Shown: piece by piece, positions 18,565 to 28,560 of the stretch
Layout: the number at the start of each line of letters is the position of its first letter
Numbering within the stretch: the first letter of the stretch is position 1
Assembly (NCBI RefSeq): GCF_002557795.1
Contig: NZ_CP023777.1
Span: forward strand, 1,938,001-2,002,000
DNA: 64,000 bases
Origin: Chitinophaga caeni
Lineage (GTDB): Bacteria > Bacteroidota > Bacteroidia > Chitinophagales > Chitinophagaceae
Reading direction: 5' to 3'
Translations under genes and position numbers: made by a program
Notes under the pieces: generated by a model
What the model was told of the DNA's origin: nothing
Databases searched by the model: none
What the model saw: the letters and a program-made list of their open reading frames with translations, nothing else

Positions 18565-19431
18565 TTATCGGGCAGGATGATAAGTGAATTTTAAAATGTT
18601 TGCCATGCTTTGATCATTCGCTTCATTGGAGATGTACATATCACCGTTAGGAGCAAAAGTGATACCTTCCGGTTGCCTGAAGATTTTGTGGTCCAGGTGA
18701 TGTACTTCTTTTACCTTGCCGTCAAAGTCTATAATTACAAGCATCCGGTTAATCGAGGAAAGCACGTAAATCCTATTCTCCGTTGGGTGAACTGCCGCGG
18801 CAGATGGCCTGAAGCGCTTCGTCGATTCTTTCCCGATCTTGGATATCTCGTCTAATGAAACTTGGAAAACAGGCTTCTCGTTAAACTCCAGAGTATTCAG
18901 ATCAAAGGAAAAAGCGGAAGTAACGCCTTTATCATCATCGTAAGCACAATCTTTACAGATAATGACGATCGACTGTTTTCTTTTGTCAAAGAAAGCAGCT
19001 TCAAACTCTTTACCACCTTTTAGCTTCAGCTTAAATTGCTGCGAAGAGGTGGAATCTGTAAACATATCGAAAACGCGGTAAAGCGTACCGTTACTTTTCA
19101 ATACATACCAGTCCATGTCGGTATGTACAACTTCTTCATAATCCCCGCTTTTAGCGAATTTCCATGAAGGGTAGGGCTTGTCGGTATGTAAACTAATTTC
19201 ATATAACCTTCCTTCTTCATCATTCTGCGCTATAAACTTACCATTGTAATATACTAACCCGGAGATTTCTTGCATATTTTCCCGGATGGTATATTTCGTT
19301 GGTTTATTAAGGTTGTACCCTAAGGGCGAGGAATATTGACGATTATTTCGATCGCTATACGCCTGGCACGAAAAAAGCAACAGAATGAAGCAATAAACAA
19401 ATCTTCCCATCTTGTAAGCGTATTTATTCAA
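18565..19431 (-). CDS. SdiA-regulated family lipoprotein
   Basis: The 288-residue protein has a lipoprotein signal (FVYCFILLLFSC, with Cys 22 as likely lipidation site) and a propeller-like repeat pattern. Its segments, such as QEISGLVYYNGKFIAQNDEEG, RIYVLSSINRMLVIIDFDGK and QPEGITFAPNGDMYISNEAND, match the SdiA-regulated (esterase-like propeller) family. The molecular role is unknown. The start at 19431 gives a 7-residue extension ahead of Met 8 (19410), which may be the real start. It forms an operon with the phosphoesterase-barrel gene, 9 bp apart. Confidence 0.8.
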   Translation of the reverse strand: MNKYAYKMGRFVYCFILLLFSCQAYSDRNNRQYSSPLGYNLNKPTKYTIRENMQEISGLVYYNGKFIAQNDEEGRLYEISLHTDKPYPSWKFAKSGDYEEVVHTDMDWYVLKSNGTLYRVFDMFTDSTSSQQFKLKLKGGKEFEAAFFDKRKQSIVIICKDCAYDDDKGVTSAFSFDLNTLEFNEKPVFQVSLDEISKIGKESTKRFRPSAAAVHPTENRIYVLSSINRMLVIIDFDGKVKEVHHLDHKIFRQPEGITFAPNGDMYISNEANDQSMANILKFTYHPAR

Positions 19432-19493
19432 TAAAATTACAGTAAAAATTGGGTAAATTGCTGTTTTAGTTGATGCACATTTAACTGGATTTT

Positions 19494-20750
19494 ATGGAAA
19501 TGACCTCCATCATCGCGGCTGCGCAAGCTTATGTAACGCAAACTTTTCAACAACACGAGAATGATGCACTCGTATATCATAACCTGGTTCATACTCAACA
19601 AGTCGTTGATGCTGCCACCAAGATTGCAGCCTATTACCGGTTGGGCGGAGATGAGCTGACCATCGTACTGGTTGCTGCCTGGTTTCATGACATCGGTTAC
19701 GCTTTAGGCGAAGCTCATGGACATGAAGACACCGGGGCCAGGGCTGCCAAGGAGTTCATGCTGTCGCACCATTATCCCGAAGCTATTGCAGGGCAGGTAG
19801 CAGGCTGTATCCTGGCAACTAAAATCCCACAATCTCCCAACAATTTATTGGAACAAATTGTTTGCGATGCGGATCTTTCCCATTTCGGTTCCAAGGAATT
19901 TAAAGAGCGTAACCGCCTACTTAGGCAAGAAATGGAACTGTTGAAAGATAAGAAGATCAGCGGGCTGGATTGGATGCAAAGCTCGATATCTTTCCTAGAA
20001 CAACAACATTACCATACGGCATACGCTCAAACATTATTCCGCCAGCAAAAGGAAGAAAATTTACAGAAATTGAAAAATAAACTGGGCAAGAAAGAAGCAG
20101 AAGAAAAAGTTGCGAAACAAGTATTACATAAGGATAAAAAGAAAGATAAGAAAGCAAAAGATGAATATTTGCTCAACATCACCGATAAAGACGTTGAAAG
20201 AAGTAAAAAAGCGAGAAAACCGGAACGTGGTGTCGAAACGATGTTTAGAACCACCAGCACCAATCACCTGCGGTTAAGCGCCATGGCCGATAGTAAAGCC
20301 AATATCATGATTACTGTAAACTCCCTGATCGTGTCATTGTTGCTTTCGGTATTGTTCAGGCGATTGGAAGATAACCCGAACCTCATCATCCCGACTATCC
20401 TATTCTTATCTTCATGTGTAACGACGATCATCTTTGCCGTATTGGCAACACGGCCCAACATTACCTCTGGCCGTTTTACCAAGCAGGATATTCAAAACAA
20501 AAGCGCTAACCTTTTATTCTTCGGGAATTTCCACCAGATGAATTATGAAGAATATGAAGAAGGGATGGAAATGATTATGAATAATTCCGATTATCTATAT
20601 AGTAATCTCACGATGGATGTTTATAACTTGGGAGTTGTGCTGGGGAAAAAATATAAATTGCTCCGTATCTCCTATAACATATTTATGTTTGGAATTATCG
20701 TGGCAGTAATCGCTTTCGTGATTGCTATCTTATTTTTCCCTGTTAAGTAG
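19494..20750 (+). CDS. HD phosphohydrolase fused to a Pycsar-type membrane effector (PycTM/DUF5706)
   Basis: Residues 1-190 are an HD domain: YHNLVHTQQVV, FHDIGYALGEAHGHEDTG (HD at 65-66) and CDADLSHFG provide the metal ligands. A Lys/Glu-rich coiled stretch at about 185-245 links to a membrane part. There MFRTTSTNHLRLSAMADSKA precedes helices near 268-285, 298-318 and 392-415, the pattern of the PycTM effector. In Pycsar systems that effector responds to a cyclic nucleotide and damages the membrane. Here no cyclase is adjacent. Instead ppk1 starts 5 bp downstream, which suggests a shared transcript. Start at 19494 or 19500. Confidence 0.85.
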   Translation: MEMTSIIAAAQAYVTQTFQQHENDALVYHNLVHTQQVVDAATKIAAYYRLGGDELTIVLVAAWFHDIGYALGEAHGHEDTGARAAKEFMLSHHYPEAIAGQVAGCILATKIPQSPNNLLEQIVCDADLSHFGSKEFKERNRLLRQEMELLKDKKISGLDWMQSSISFLEQQHYHTAYAQTLFRQQKEENLQKLKNKLGKKEAEEKVAKQVLHKDKKKDKKAKDEYLLNITDKDVERSKKARKPERGVETMFRTTSTNHLRLSAMADSKANIMITVNSLIVSLLLSVLFRRLEDNPNLIIPTILFLSSCVTTIIFAVLATRPNITSGRFTKQDIQNKSANLLFFGNFHQMNYEEYEEGMEMIMNNSDYLYSNLTMDVYNLGVVLGKKYKLLRISYNIFMFGIIVAVIAFVIAILFFPVK

Positions 20751-20755
20751 TTAGT

Positions 20756-22840
20756 ATGAATCATTTTTACCAGGAAGGTGGTGATTTCAGGATGCCACCG
20801 TCACCGGATCGATATTATGATAGGGATCTCAGTTGGCTATCATTTAATGCCCTCGTGCTGAAGATGGCCACGAGAAAGGATGTTCCCTTGTTTGATAGGA
20901 TTCGTTTTTTATCGATCTTTTCATCTAACCTGGACGAATTTTACAGGGTTCGAATTTCGGCATTGTTAGCAGTCGTTACGATAGAAGACCAGGCTGAAAC
21001 GGCAGCCAAAACTTTGCTTGGGAAAATCCAGGATACCATTGCACAGCAACAGCAACTATTCGGTAATACCTTGAGGCAGGACTTACTTCCGGCGCTATTA
21101 GAGAATAATATTCACCTGTATTATGATGAGCCGGTATTGCCGGAACATTATGAATATGTATCTGCATATTTCTATAATCATGTGCTGGGTTTTTTAAAAC
21201 CCATGTGGCTAGAGGCCGCAAATTCTGCCAACATATTCCTGGAAAACAACCAAATTTATTTTGCTGTTAAACTCATTAACAATGACGGGCAAGATATCGC
21301 CAAGTACGCGATCGTGAATATCCCAACCTTGGAATTGCCAAGGTTTCAATGTTTGTACAGCAGTGGTGTCACGCATATAATTTGGTTAGATGATATTGTT
21401 CGTCACCATATCGGTCATCTATTCCCGGGTTTCGAAGTGGCAGCTTGCTATAGCATTAAGCTAACCAGGAACGCAGAAATCGATATCGAGGAGTTTCCCG
21501 GTGATTTGATCATGCAGGTGGAATCTTTGATCGTGGAGCGTGAAATAGGTTTGCCAACCCGCTTTTTATACGATGCAGAAATGCCGGGACATTTGCTGAA
21601 GGTACTAGCCAATTATTGCCAGGTAGTTCCTTTGGAAATGGTAAAGGGAGGGCACTACCACAACTTAAAAGATTTGGCGGACTTACCCTTTCCCCCGGAT
21701 CGACCGCAGGCGGTTTATGAAAAATGGCCTGCTGTTCAAGTTCCAGCGGTGCAAGCATCACCACGGTTACTAGATACACTTTTGGAACAAGATATCCTGA
21801 TCCACCCGCCGTACCACAGTTACGATCCCGTATTAAGGTTCTTCAATGAAGCTGCGACGGATCCTTCTGTCAATGAAATTTATGTAACATTATATAGGGT
21901 GGCGCATGGTTCCCAGATCGTGCAATCCTTAATCAGCGCTGCAAAGAATGGTAAGCAGGTTACGGTATTGGTAGAGTTGAAAGCCCGGTTTGATGAAGCG
22001 AATAACATCCGCTGGGCCAAGAAAATGAAAGCGGCGGGAGTAAAAATCATATACAGCATTCCCGGGCTGAAAGTTCATGCAAAGATCGCGTTGATAAAAA
22101 GGAAGCATCTTTTTCATAATGATTATTACGCCTTGTTGGCAACAGGTAATTTGAATGAATCGACCGCGAGATTTTATACGGACCATGTACTGCTAACAAC
22201 GAATAGAGGTTTAACGAGCGAACTGGAGTTGCTATTTATTTACCTTCTAACAGGTGAGCAACCGGGGATCTACCAGTTTATTCCTTTCCGGGAGTTGCTG
22301 GTAGCGCAATTTAACTTGGTAAGCAGCTTCGAAGCATTGATTGACCGGGAAATACAACATGTTAAAAGCGGGAAACCCGGCAAGATGATCATTAAACTGA
22401 ATAACCTGCAAGAACAGGGGATGATAGACAAGTTGTATGAAGCTGCTGAAGCCGGGGTAAGCGTTTCGTTGATCGTGAGAAGTATCTGCTGTATACTGCC
22501 GGGGTACCATGAAAATATAACAATACACAGGATCGTGGACCGCTATTTAGAACATGGCCGCGTTTTCTGGTGGTACAACAACGGTGATGAAGAGTTGTAT
22601 CTAGGCTCTGCAGATTGGATGAACCGTAATTTGTATAACAGGATCGAAGTATGCTTCCCAATTTACGGGAAAGAATATAAACGGCAAATTAAGCATATGC
22701 TCGACCTACAGTTGTCTGATAATACCAATGCCGTTCTACTCGGCAACAACCTGGAGAATATCCCGGTACCGAAAAGCGATGGCACGGAACTTGTCAATGC
22801 ACAGTCAGCTATGTACGACTTTGTAAAGCAATTATATTAA
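20756..22840 (+). CDS. ppk1: Polyphosphate kinase 1
   Basis: The 694-residue protein has the family order. The N-terminal helical domain is YYDRDLSWLSFNALVLKMA with FSSNLDEFYRVRIS. The middle domain is followed by two phospholipase-D-like C-domains with VNEIYVTLYRVA, LVELKARFDEANNIRWAKK, the autophosphorylated His in IPGLKVHAKIALI, and TGNLNESTARFYTDHVL. It makes polyphosphate from ATP reversibly. It lies in one unit with the HD-PycTM gene and probably with the thioredoxin gene 28 bp later. All key residues that I can place are present. Confidence 0.95.
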   Translation: MNHFYQEGGDFRMPPSPDRYYDRDLSWLSFNALVLKMATRKDVPLFDRIRFLSIFSSNLDEFYRVRISALLAVVTIEDQAETAAKTLLGKIQDTIAQQQQLFGNTLRQDLLPALLENNIHLYYDEPVLPEHYEYVSAYFYNHVLGFLKPMWLEAANSANIFLENNQIYFAVKLINNDGQDIAKYAIVNIPTLELPRFQCLYSSGVTHIIWLDDIVRHHIGHLFPGFEVAACYSIKLTRNAEIDIEEFPGDLIMQVESLIVEREIGLPTRFLYDAEMPGHLLKVLANYCQVVPLEMVKGGHYHNLKDLADLPFPPDRPQAVYEKWPAVQVPAVQASPRLLDTLLEQDILIHPPYHSYDPVLRFFNEAATDPSVNEIYVTLYRVAHGSQIVQSLISAAKNGKQVTVLVELKARFDEANNIRWAKKMKAAGVKIIYSIPGLKVHAKIALIKRKHLFHNDYYALLATGNLNESTARFYTDHVLLTTNRGLTSELELLFIYLLTGEQPGIYQFIPFRELLVAQFNLVSSFEALIDREIQHVKSGKPGKMIIKLNNLQEQGMIDKLYEAAEAGVSVSLIVRSICCILPGYHENITIHRIVDRYLEHGRVFWWYNNGDEELYLGSADWMNRNLYNRIEVCFPIYGKEYKRQIKHMLDLQLSDNTNAVLLGNNLENIPVPKSDGTELVNAQSAMYDFVKQLY

Positions 22841-22868
22841 TCAATATAACAATAAATTAAACATTCAC

Positions 22869-23384
22869 ATGAAACCATATGTTATGCTGTTGGTAGCGCT
22901 TTTAGCGATTCCTTTATGCAAGGTACAAGCGCAGAAGCATCCAAGTTCAATTGATAGCATTTATAATCCTAATGCCAACGCGGAAGCCGATTTGAAAGCA
23001 GCCATTAAAAAGGCGGCTGTAGAAAAAAAGCATGTTTTAATCCAAGTAGGCGGTAATTGGTGTATCTGGTGCCGCAGGCTATACAAATATGTAGAAGATC
23101 GACCGGAATTGAAGCAATTAGTAGATAATAATTATGTTGTTTACCATCTGAATTATAGCAAAGAAAATGAGAACTTACCGATTTTGGCTAAATTAGGGTA
23201 CCCGCAACGTTTCGGGTTCCCGGTATTGGTGGTGCTGGATAGTAAAGGAAACCGCTTGCACACGCAAGATTCGGGCCTACTGGAATCGGGGAACGATGTA
23301 GATTGGTACGATATTAAAAAACTGGCTAATTTTTACCGTAACTGGTCCCCGGGTGCCTTGCATCCGGCGAATTATGAAAAATAA
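22869..23384 (+). CDS. Exported thioredoxin-family protein
   Basis: A signal peptide (YVMLLVALLAIPLCKVQA) is followed by a thioredoxin fold with the redox motif WCIWC and the cis-Pro region GFPVLVVLD. The N-terminal AIKKAAVEKKHVLIQVGG is typical of DUF255/thioredoxin_7-like periplasmic members. It would act on disulfides or as a reductase in the periplasm, but the partner is unknown. The 171 residues are the normal size. It is 28 bp from ppk1 and 6 bp from the next gene. Confidence 0.85.
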   Translation: MKPYVMLLVALLAIPLCKVQAQKHPSSIDSIYNPNANAEADLKAAIKKAAVEKKHVLIQVGGNWCIWCRRLYKYVEDRPELKQLVDNNYVVYHLNYSKENENLPILAKLGYPQRFGFPVLVVLDSKGNRLHTQDSGLLESGNDVDWYDIKKLANFYRNWSPGALHPANYEK

Positions 23385-23390
23385 TATTAC

Positions 23391-23921
23391 ATGAGTGCTG
23401 CACCCCAACCTGCCGGTAATAATTATTTTGATAGCTTGAAATTGCTGCAATTTCAACGCTTGAATAAGAAGCGTTTCCAATTCAAACTCTTCTTATTCAT
23501 GAAACTACCGGCAGCTTGGTGGGCTGGTTTAAGGCTCATTTATCTGGATAACCATGCCTGCGCCGCGGCGGTACCTTACAAATGGTTAACGCAAAACCCC
23601 TTCCGATCTACCTATTTTGCTTGCTTATCGATGGCGGCCGAGTTGAGCACCGGCGCTCTAGCTATGATGTACTCAAGGGCTGCAATAAATCCCGTTTCGA
23701 TGCTGGTGACACGGCTCGAAGTTGATTTTTTAAAGAAAGCCACTAGCCTCACTACGTTTACTTGCAATGAAGGTGACTCGATCCGCACAGCGATAGCAAA
23801 GGCAATTGCCACCGGTGAAGCCCAGCAAGTTGAAGTAATGACGATAGGACAAAGTGAAAATGCCGAATTGGTGGCGCAATGCCGCATCACCTGGTCTTTT
23901 AAAGCTAAAATGAAGAGCTAG
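23391..23921 (+). CDS. DUF4442 hotdog-fold protein (thioesterase-like)
   Basis: The 176-residue protein has the DUF4442 pattern: FKLFLFMKLPAAWWAGLRL early, VPYKWLTQNPFRSTYFACLSMAAELSTGALA in the central hotdog helix, and strands ending CRITWSFKAK. Family members resemble acyl-CoA thioesterases, but the substrate is not known. It appears co-transcribed with the thioredoxin gene upstream. The beta-CASP gene follows 36 bp later. Confidence 0.8.
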   Translation: MSAAPQPAGNNYFDSLKLLQFQRLNKKRFQFKLFLFMKLPAAWWAGLRLIYLDNHACAAAVPYKWLTQNPFRSTYFACLSMAAELSTGALAMMYSRAAINPVSMLVTRLEVDFLKKATSLTTFTCNEGDSIRTAIAKAIATGEAQQVEVMTIGQSENAELVAQCRITWSFKAKMKS

Positions 23922-23957
23922 ACTAGCTAATTATGAACTGATACAAAAACGATTGTT

Positions 23958-25361
23958 ATGAAGATTGCATTTCACGGCGCTGCACGCACCGTTACGGGTT
24001 CCAAACACTTGATCACCTTGAAGAACGGGAAAAAGGTTCTATTGGATTGCGGCATGTATCAAGGTATGGGAAGGGAAACGGATAGTCTTAACCTCGACTT
24101 CGGTTTCGAACCTTCGGAAGTTACTTATATGTGTTTGTCCCATGCACATATCGATCATACCGGCTTAATCCCAAGGTTGAGCAAGTTAGGTTATAAAGGA
24201 AAGATTTTCTGTACCGCCGCGACTAGGGACCTTGCAGAAATATTACTGCTAGACTCCGCCGAGATACAGGAAGATGATGTGAAATATGTGAATAAGCGGC
24301 ATTCGCGGGAAGGCAAACCCCTGGTTGAACCCCTCTACAAAATTGAAGATGCAAAAGCCTGTATCGATCAACTAACACCCACCGAGATGAATACCTGGGT
24401 GAAAATCGATGAGGATATCGAAGTGATGTTTACTGAAGCAGGTCATATTATCGGTGCGGCATGCGTACATGTGAGGGTTACAGAGAATGGAAAAACGACC
24501 CAGGTTTCTTTCAGCGGCGATGTTGGGCGCTACCGTGATCAGATACTAAAATCGCCCGACGTATTTCCACAAGCTGATTATATCTTGATGGAATCCACAT
24601 ACGGCACCACTTTGCATGAAGATATCATGCCCATAGATAACCAGATCCTGGATTACATACATAAAACCTGCATCGAGAAAAAAGGTAAACTTATTATCCC
24701 TGCATTTAGCGTAGGCCGTACGCAGGAGATATTATACGCCCTGAATGTGGCCCAAGGGAAAGGTACCTTGCCCAAGATTGACATTTTTGTTGATAGCCCT
24801 TTATCGATGGAAGCCACGATGGTCACGAAGGCGCATCCCGAATGTTTTAATAGGACTGTTTCCAAGATTTTAGAAACGGATAGCGACCCTTTTGGCTTCC
24901 CCGGATTGCATTATATCCGTTCTGTGGACGAATCGAAACAACTTAATTTTAGGAAAGAACCTTGTGTAATCATTTCGGCCAGCGGGATGGCAGAAGCGGG
25001 AAGGGTGAAGCACCACATCGCGAATAATATTGAAAATAGTAGGAACACGATCTTGATCGTAGGTTATTGCGAGCCGGAATCTTTAGGCGGTAGGTTGATG
25101 CGCGGAGCAGAGGAAGTGTCAATATTTGGTACCAAGTTCCCGGTAAAGGCAGATGTTGGGGTAATACGTTCCATGAGTGCACATGGCGATTACGAAGATT
25201 TGAGCCAATGGTTAGCGTGCCAAGATCCGCAACTTGTGAAACGCCTGTTCTTGGTTCATGGCGAATATGAAGTGCAGATTGGGTTCCGTTCCTGGTTGTT
25301 AAAGAAAGGCTTTAAAGATATCGAAATCCCAAGCCGCCATTATGAAATCGGCTTGGAATAA
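23958..25361 (+). CDS. Metallo-beta-lactamase / beta-CASP RNA-type hydrolase
   Basis: The 467-residue protein has the MBL metal site LSHAHIDHTGLIPRL, further ligands in EAGHIIGAACVHV and FSGDVGRY, a beta-CASP insert (IPAFSVGRTQEILYAL, FVDSPLSMEAT) and the RNA-specificity C-terminus (ISASGMAEAGRVKHHI, VRSMSAHGDYEDL-like, FLVHGE). Proteins of this class are often annotated as exonucleases. The true substrate in Bacteroidota is not established. It ends 1 bp from the convergent histidine kinase gene. Confidence 0.88.
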   Translation: MKIAFHGAARTVTGSKHLITLKNGKKVLLDCGMYQGMGRETDSLNLDFGFEPSEVTYMCLSHAHIDHTGLIPRLSKLGYKGKIFCTAATRDLAEILLLDSAEIQEDDVKYVNKRHSREGKPLVEPLYKIEDAKACIDQLTPTEMNTWVKIDEDIEVMFTEAGHIIGAACVHVRVTENGKTTQVSFSGDVGRYRDQILKSPDVFPQADYILMESTYGTTLHEDIMPIDNQILDYIHKTCIEKKGKLIIPAFSVGRTQEILYALNVAQGKGTLPKIDIFVDSPLSMEATMVTKAHPECFNRTVSKILETDSDPFGFPGLHYIRSVDESKQLNFRKEPCVIISASGMAEAGRVKHHIANNIENSRNTILIVGYCEPESLGGRLMRGAEEVSIFGTKFPVKADVGVIRSMSAHGDYEDLSQWLACQDPQLVKRLFLVHGEYEVQIGFRSWLLKKGFKDIEIPSRHYEIGLE

Positions 25362-25362
25362 A

Positions 25363-28300
25363 CTAATCTGTTATCAACGGGAACCAAATGTTTACCCGCG
25401 TTCCCGTTGCATTTCCATCCGCATCTACCAAATCTTCAATGTCGAAAGATGCATTCAGGTTATAACGGCTGTTATAAATTGATAAACGATCCCTGGTAAT
25501 TTGTAAGCCCTTCGATAGGTGCGAATGACCATTATTTCGCTTCATCGACCTGGCGGCCATCCTCCCGATGCCATTATCTTCCACGATGCAATGTATCGCG
25601 TTTCCTTCCCTTAAGAAGTGTACTTTTAATTGTCCCCCGGGCTTATGATATAAACCATGCCATACGGCATTTTCAACAAAGGGTTGCAAGATCATGGTTG
25701 GAATTTCGGTGAAGTCTTTATCAATAACAGGATCTATGTAAATGTCATATTCGAATTGATTGGCCAACCTCAATTGTTCTAAAGCCAGGTAATTTTCCAG
25801 CATGGATGCTTCCTTGGCAATCGTGATAGTATTGCTTTGCGTATGATCCAATACACTCCTGATCAGCCTGGCAAATCGCCCCAGGTAATCTACTGCCTGC
25901 TCGGACTCATTTTGAAGCATGAATTTCTGGATAGAATTGAGGGAGTTGAAAATAAAGTGCGGGCTCATTTGCGAGCGTAGCGCTTTCATCTCCAGTTGAT
26001 CGATTTGTTTTTGGAATGCTGCTCTTTCCCTTTCCCTCCTTTTTACCAGGTATAACCTTAATCTGAAATAAGCATATACCAAAATTACCAGTAATAGGAT
26101 GCCCATCAATTTGAACCACCAGGTTTGCCAATAATTAGGTTCCACGTTCAATAACAAGGTGGTAGTGTGTGCCGATACCGTACCTCCCGTGTTTACACTA
26201 CGCACTTTAAATGCGTAGCTTCCCGGCGGCAGGTTGGTATATTTGGCCACCAATATCCCGCCAGCATTGACCCAATTTTTATCGATACCTTCTAGCATGT
26301 AATAATATCTTACCGGCTCATGGTGATATTGTAAACTTTTGAAGGTGATATCTATAAAGTTTTGCTTAGGCTCAAGGTGAACGGCAGTATTAGAAGCGAT
26401 GGCCGCATCTATATCGATCTGTTCACCCGAGGAACTGAGCGAAACAATCGTCACGTCAGGGGGGGATGGGGCTACATCAAGTTTACCGGGATTTAGTACG
26501 ATGATGTGATCGGAAGCGCCAACCAACAAATTATCGTTTTGCATCCGCGCAATTGATCTGCGTATCTTTCTTCTATTGTCGATGATATCATCATTCTGAA
26601 CGAAGGTAGTCAGCTTATCTTCTTGCAGGCCGTATTTATAAAAACCGTTCGGGGTAGTGAGCCATACATGGTTACCCTCCTTGCAGCCTTCCATGCTTAA
26701 AACCCATTCATCGAAGGGTGTTTCCTGGATATTAACCGGTTTATATGATTGCTTGGGCGCATTATAGAGAAATAAGCCGTGATCGGTACCGACGAGTAAG
26801 CTGGTGTCGTTGAACCGATGCAGGGCGCTGACATTATTGATAAAGTGATGATTCGGTTGCCAAAAAGTAATGTTCTGTTTGACGAGCCCTTTATTGATAT
26901 CAAATAATATCACCCCTGACGTATTGGTACTAATCCAAAGCATACTATCATTTTCCCGGGTAATGTCCATCACGGTTACGCTTTTTCCAAAATTTTTAAG
27001 GATGCTTGGATAATTTTGCACTTCACCGCTTTGCGGGTTCCACTTGGCAAGGCCGATTTTATACAGACCTACCCACACACAGCTATCGTTCTCCGGGTAA
27101 AGTTTCAATACCGTTTGTTCCGCGAATTGCGGTGGTTGACTGTGCCGCATTTTTCTTGTTACGGGATCAAATTGACTGATCCAGCCATTCTCTTGACCAA
27201 TAAGTACCGTTTTATTGGGTAATTCTGCAAAGCTCCAAACGAGACCGTGCTCCTCGGGGATACTCCCAGGTTTGTTTTGACGATCGTATATATAATTCTG
27301 TTGTAATTGAAGTTGTGAATCCAGCCGGCTGAAACCTTGGCCCCAATAACCGATGAATATATCGCCGGTGCTGGATTGGAATAATCCCGTTACTTCGGAC
27401 CTTGGCAACCTGGCCCCGGTGTTTTTGAAACGGGTACGGTGATCGAGGCGGTACAAGGACTGGTTATGGAGGCTAACAATATTAACGCCTGCATCTGTTC
27501 CGACCCACAAATGCCCATCCCGATCGCTTAAGAAACAATTGCTTTCATAATTGTAATGTAAACCGAGATCATCATGATTATGAGCCATGATATTCACGTC
27601 GAAGATGCCCGTTTGGGAATTATATCTCCATATGCCGGCTTGTTTCGTGGCTATCCAAACATTGCTCTTAGTATCCGAGGTAATATCAAATGTCCGTTCG
27701 CCACGGTAACCTCCAGGTAATGGATGCAAGTCGGGATTATCGAACCTAAAGGATTCGAGTTGATTTTTTACCGGGTCGTATTTATATAAATGATTATCTC
27801 TTCCTGCTAGCCAAATGAAGCCTTTAGCATCCTGGTAACATTGTTTGAAACTCGTTTTAATATCCAGCACCGGGTTATGATGCGGGTTATGCTCGGCATT
27901 GAAGATTTGCTTCCGATCTCTTGATAAAATCAGCATCTCATCCTTGGAGCTCATCCATACCTGTCCCAAATTATCTTCCATAAGCGCGGCCTGAATCGAA
28001 GGCTGGAGCTCGGTAGGTAATATTTTCGATTTAAAGAAGGCATTCGAACTGGAGTCATATTCAAGCAAGCCGTAATCGCTCACCGCGAAAATAGTCCCGG
28101 TATGGTCCTGGATAAAAGTTCTGCAACCGAGGGCTACGGGGATATTGCTGGCGTCCATCTTCAGCGGGATGACCTTCGTACGGCCTTTCAGCGGATCATA
28201 TACTTGAATATTGATCGGCGTCCCGATAAAGATTTTGCCGTCTCGATCTTCGAATAAATAAATATCCTCGTAGAATAGCGAACCGGGTAACCTATTAAAA

Positions 28301-28560
28301 TCGGCCACGGTTAAGAAATTAGTACCGTCATAGCGCTGTAAAGCAGTACTCGCGATCCAAATAAAACCTTTACGATCCTGCATGATCGCGGAAACGTGGT
28401 TGTTAGCCAAACCATTGCTAACATCGATATGCTTGAAAGGAAATGCGTATTGCTGGGTGGGTACTTTCACCTGTGCAAAGCTCATCATGCTAATCAAGCT
28501 AAGGATAATGAACCCAAACCATCTAAATCTGTCCCGGTATGCTTCCAGCATAAATGTCAA
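25363..28560 (-). CDS. LytS-type sensor histidine kinase with two-component propeller
   Basis: After a membrane signal (FGFIILSLISMMSFAQ) the periplasmic part carries a run of regulator-propeller repeats (AIMQDRKGFIWIAS, DHTGTIFAVSDYGL, DTKSNVWIATKQAG, DRDGHLWVGTDAGV). A Y_Y_Y domain follows (YYYMLEGIDKNWVNAGG, TNLPPGSYAFKVRSVN). Then come one membrane helix (FKLMGILLLVILVYAYF), the His_kinase phosphoacceptor region MSPHFIFNSLNSIQKFML and an ATPase with MILQPFVENAVWHG. Such kinases pair with LytTR-type response regulators. None is adjacent, so this one is an orphan in its neighbourhood. The 1065-residue length is usual for the class. Confidence 0.92.
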   Translation of the reverse strand: MTFMLEAYRDRFRWFGFIILSLISMMSFAQVKVPTQQYAFPFKHIDVSNGLANNHVSAIMQDRKGFIWIASTALQRYDGTNFLTVADFNRLPGSLFYEDIYLFEDRDGKIFIGTPINIQVYDPLKGRTKVIPLKMDASNIPVALGCRTFIQDHTGTIFAVSDYGLLEYDSSSNAFFKSKILPTELQPSIQAALMEDNLGQVWMSSKDEMLILSRDRKQIFNAEHNPHHNPVLDIKTSFKQCYQDAKGFIWLAGRDNHLYKYDPVKNQLESFRFDNPDLHPLPGGYRGERTFDITSDTKSNVWIATKQAGIWRYNSQTGIFDVNIMAHNHDDLGLHYNYESNCFLSDRDGHLWVGTDAGVNIVSLHNQSLYRLDHRTRFKNTGARLPRSEVTGLFQSSTGDIFIGYWGQGFSRLDSQLQLQQNYIYDRQNKPGSIPEEHGLVWSFAELPNKTVLIGQENGWISQFDPVTRKMRHSQPPQFAEQTVLKLYPENDSCVWVGLYKIGLAKWNPQSGEVQNYPSILKNFGKSVTVMDITRENDSMLWISTNTSGVILFDINKGLVKQNITFWQPNHHFINNVSALHRFNDTSLLVGTDHGLFLYNAPKQSYKPVNIQETPFDEWVLSMEGCKEGNHVWLTTPNGFYKYGLQEDKLTTFVQNDDIIDNRRKIRRSIARMQNDNLLVGASDHIIVLNPGKLDVAPSPPDVTIVSLSSSGEQIDIDAAIASNTAVHLEPKQNFIDITFKSLQYHHEPVRYYYMLEGIDKNWVNAGGILVAKYTNLPPGSYAFKVRSVNTGGTVSAHTTTLLLNVEPNYWQTWWFKLMGILLLVILVYAYFRLRLYLVKRRERERAAFQKQIDQLEMKALRSQMSPHFIFNSLNSIQKFMLQNESEQAVDYLGRFARLIRSVLDHTQSNTITIAKEASMLENYLALEQLRLANQFEYDIYIDPVIDKDFTEIPTMILQPFVENAVWHGLYHKPGGQLKVHFLREGNAIHCIVEDNGIGRMAARSMKRNNGHSHLSKGLQITRDRLSIYNSRYNLNASFDIEDLVDADGNATGTRVNIWFPLITD

